The translations under genes and the position numbers were made by a program. 15,977 nucleotides of DNA from MED-G17 sp963991985. GTDB lineage: Bacteria; Bacteroidota; Bacteroidia; NS11-12g; UBA9320. Where the stretch lies: contig CAXDRX010000029.1 of assembly GCA_963991985.1 (NCBI GenBank), positions 1 through 15,977 of the forward strand, given 5' to 3'. Of the stretch, positions 15,813 to 15,977 are shown piece by piece (the stretch's first letter is position 1; each line of letters starts with the position of its first letter). The notes below the pieces were generated by a model, which worked only from the letters and a program-made list of their open reading frames with translations, did not search any database and was not told where the DNA came from.

Positions 15813-15935
15813 TTAGCTACAACCGGTGGTGGTGCCACAGGTAAGGCATTTGTAGCAAGTACCGTTTCGGATGGTGGCATTGCCACAACTTGGGCAAGCC
15901 GGTGAATCGGGGTCCATATGTATCTTATACAAATC
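15813..15935 (-). CDS. nrdJ: C-terminus of vitamin B12-dependent (class II) ribonucleotide reductase, partial
   Basis: Only the last residues are present, because the rest lies beyond the contig end. The secure part is 34 residues ending at the TAA at 15813-15815. It contains ACPSCGNATIRNGTCYKC followed by LTCGTTTGCS, the cysteine-rich tail typical of adenosylcobalamin-dependent NrdJ proteins. That tail combines CxxC pairs (zinc ribbon) with terminal redox cysteines. The frame stays open leftward of this tail through 15918-15935, reading SDLYKIH, but those bases overlap a Tn5 mosaic-end-like stretch and may not be genomic. Beyond 15936 the frame runs into adapter sequence and should not be translated. 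The enzyme reduces ribonucleotides to deoxyribonucleotides without oxygen. The gene converges on the DUF3109 gene, with the shared terminator just past its stop. Confidence 0.82.
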   Translation of the reverse strand, partial: DLYKIHMDPDSPACPSCGNATIRNGTCYKCLTCGTTTGCS

Positions 15936-15977
15936 TGACGCTGCCGACGAATAGAGAGGTGTAGATCTCGGTGGTCG
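15918..15977 (-). other. Illumina Nextera adapter contamination at contig end
   Basis: Read on the minus strand from the right end, the sequence is 19 nt of the P5 oligo (CGACCACCGAGATCTACAC, 15959-15977). Next come the i5 index CTCTCTAT (15951-15958) and the Nextera read-1 linker TCGTCGGCAGCGTC (15937-15950), all exact. The next 19 nt (15918-15936) match the Tn5 mosaic end with three mismatches, each G to T on the adapter strand. The 41 exact bases cannot be native. The mosaic-end-like stretch is either a corrupted adapter or true nrdJ sequence that happens to look like it. These bases should be trimmed before annotation. Confidence 0.96.

Noticed and set aside
15918..15936. A native Tn5/IS50 transposon end
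   Set aside because: It is directly followed by synthetic Nextera linker, index and P5 sequence, so any mosaic-end similarity comes from library preparation or chance, not a resident transposon.
1..15977. A new defence, mobile or biosynthetic system
   Set aside because: Genes are mostly recognisable housekeeping or envelope functions with uniform composition; no repeats, integrase, transposase, nuclease cluster or biosynthetic core enzyme is seen.

Overview
The window reads as AT-rich chromosomal DNA from a free-living member of the Bacteroidota. Two adjacent proteins at the left end carry C-terminal type IX secretion (T9SS) sorting domains. Candidate promoters resemble the TTG / TAnnTTTG type of this phylum, and genes show little Shine-Dalgarno signal. 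DUF3109 and a class II ribonucleotide reductase with a C-terminal cysteine cluster also fit. The class or species cannot be fixed from this sequence.

Layout. (1) 1-1784, plus strand: the 3' end of a PKD-domain T9SS cargo protein, then a secreted CE1/LpqC-type esterase, also T9SS cargo. (2) 1765-5432, minus strand: a secreted TPR protein, a GT-C-type membrane protein and a SprT-like zinc metalloprotease, chained by 29- and 32-bp overlaps. (3) 5525-6991, plus strand: guaB (IMP dehydrogenase), divergent from the TPR gene and meeting the next minus-strand gene in a shared CTAG that supplies both stop codons. (4) 6988-9906, minus strand: thiamine pyrophosphokinase, a SAM methyltransferase and a second GT-C-type membrane protein, again overlapping. 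(5) 9987-13468, minus strand: glyA coupled by an ATGA overlap to a SulP anion transporter with an unusual C-terminal extension. (6) 13621-15683, plus strand: a sugar-nucleotide pyrophosphorylase-like protein, purE and a DUF3109 cysteine-rich protein, closed by a strong bidirectional terminator. (7) 15813 to the right end, minus strand: the cysteine-rich C-terminus of a B12-dependent ribonucleotide reductase.

The genes are mostly housekeeping: purine synthesis and its one-carbon supply (guaB, purE, glyA), deoxynucleotides (nrdJ), the thiamine cofactor and sugar activation. They are mixed with surface and secreted functions (T9SS cargo, GT-C proteins). I see no CRISPR array, tRNA, rRNA, insertion sequence, prophage or defence system. 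No stretch over 300 bases lacks a gene.

The most important observation concerns the data. The last 41 bases (15937-15977) match the Illumina Nextera read-1/P5 adapter exactly, including the i5 index CTCTCTAT, and the preceding 19 bases resemble the Tn5 mosaic end with three mismatches. The right end is therefore a contaminated contig end and not native sequence. The best biological lead is the roughly 200-residue C-terminal module on the SulP transporter. I did not find a convincing new multi-gene system.
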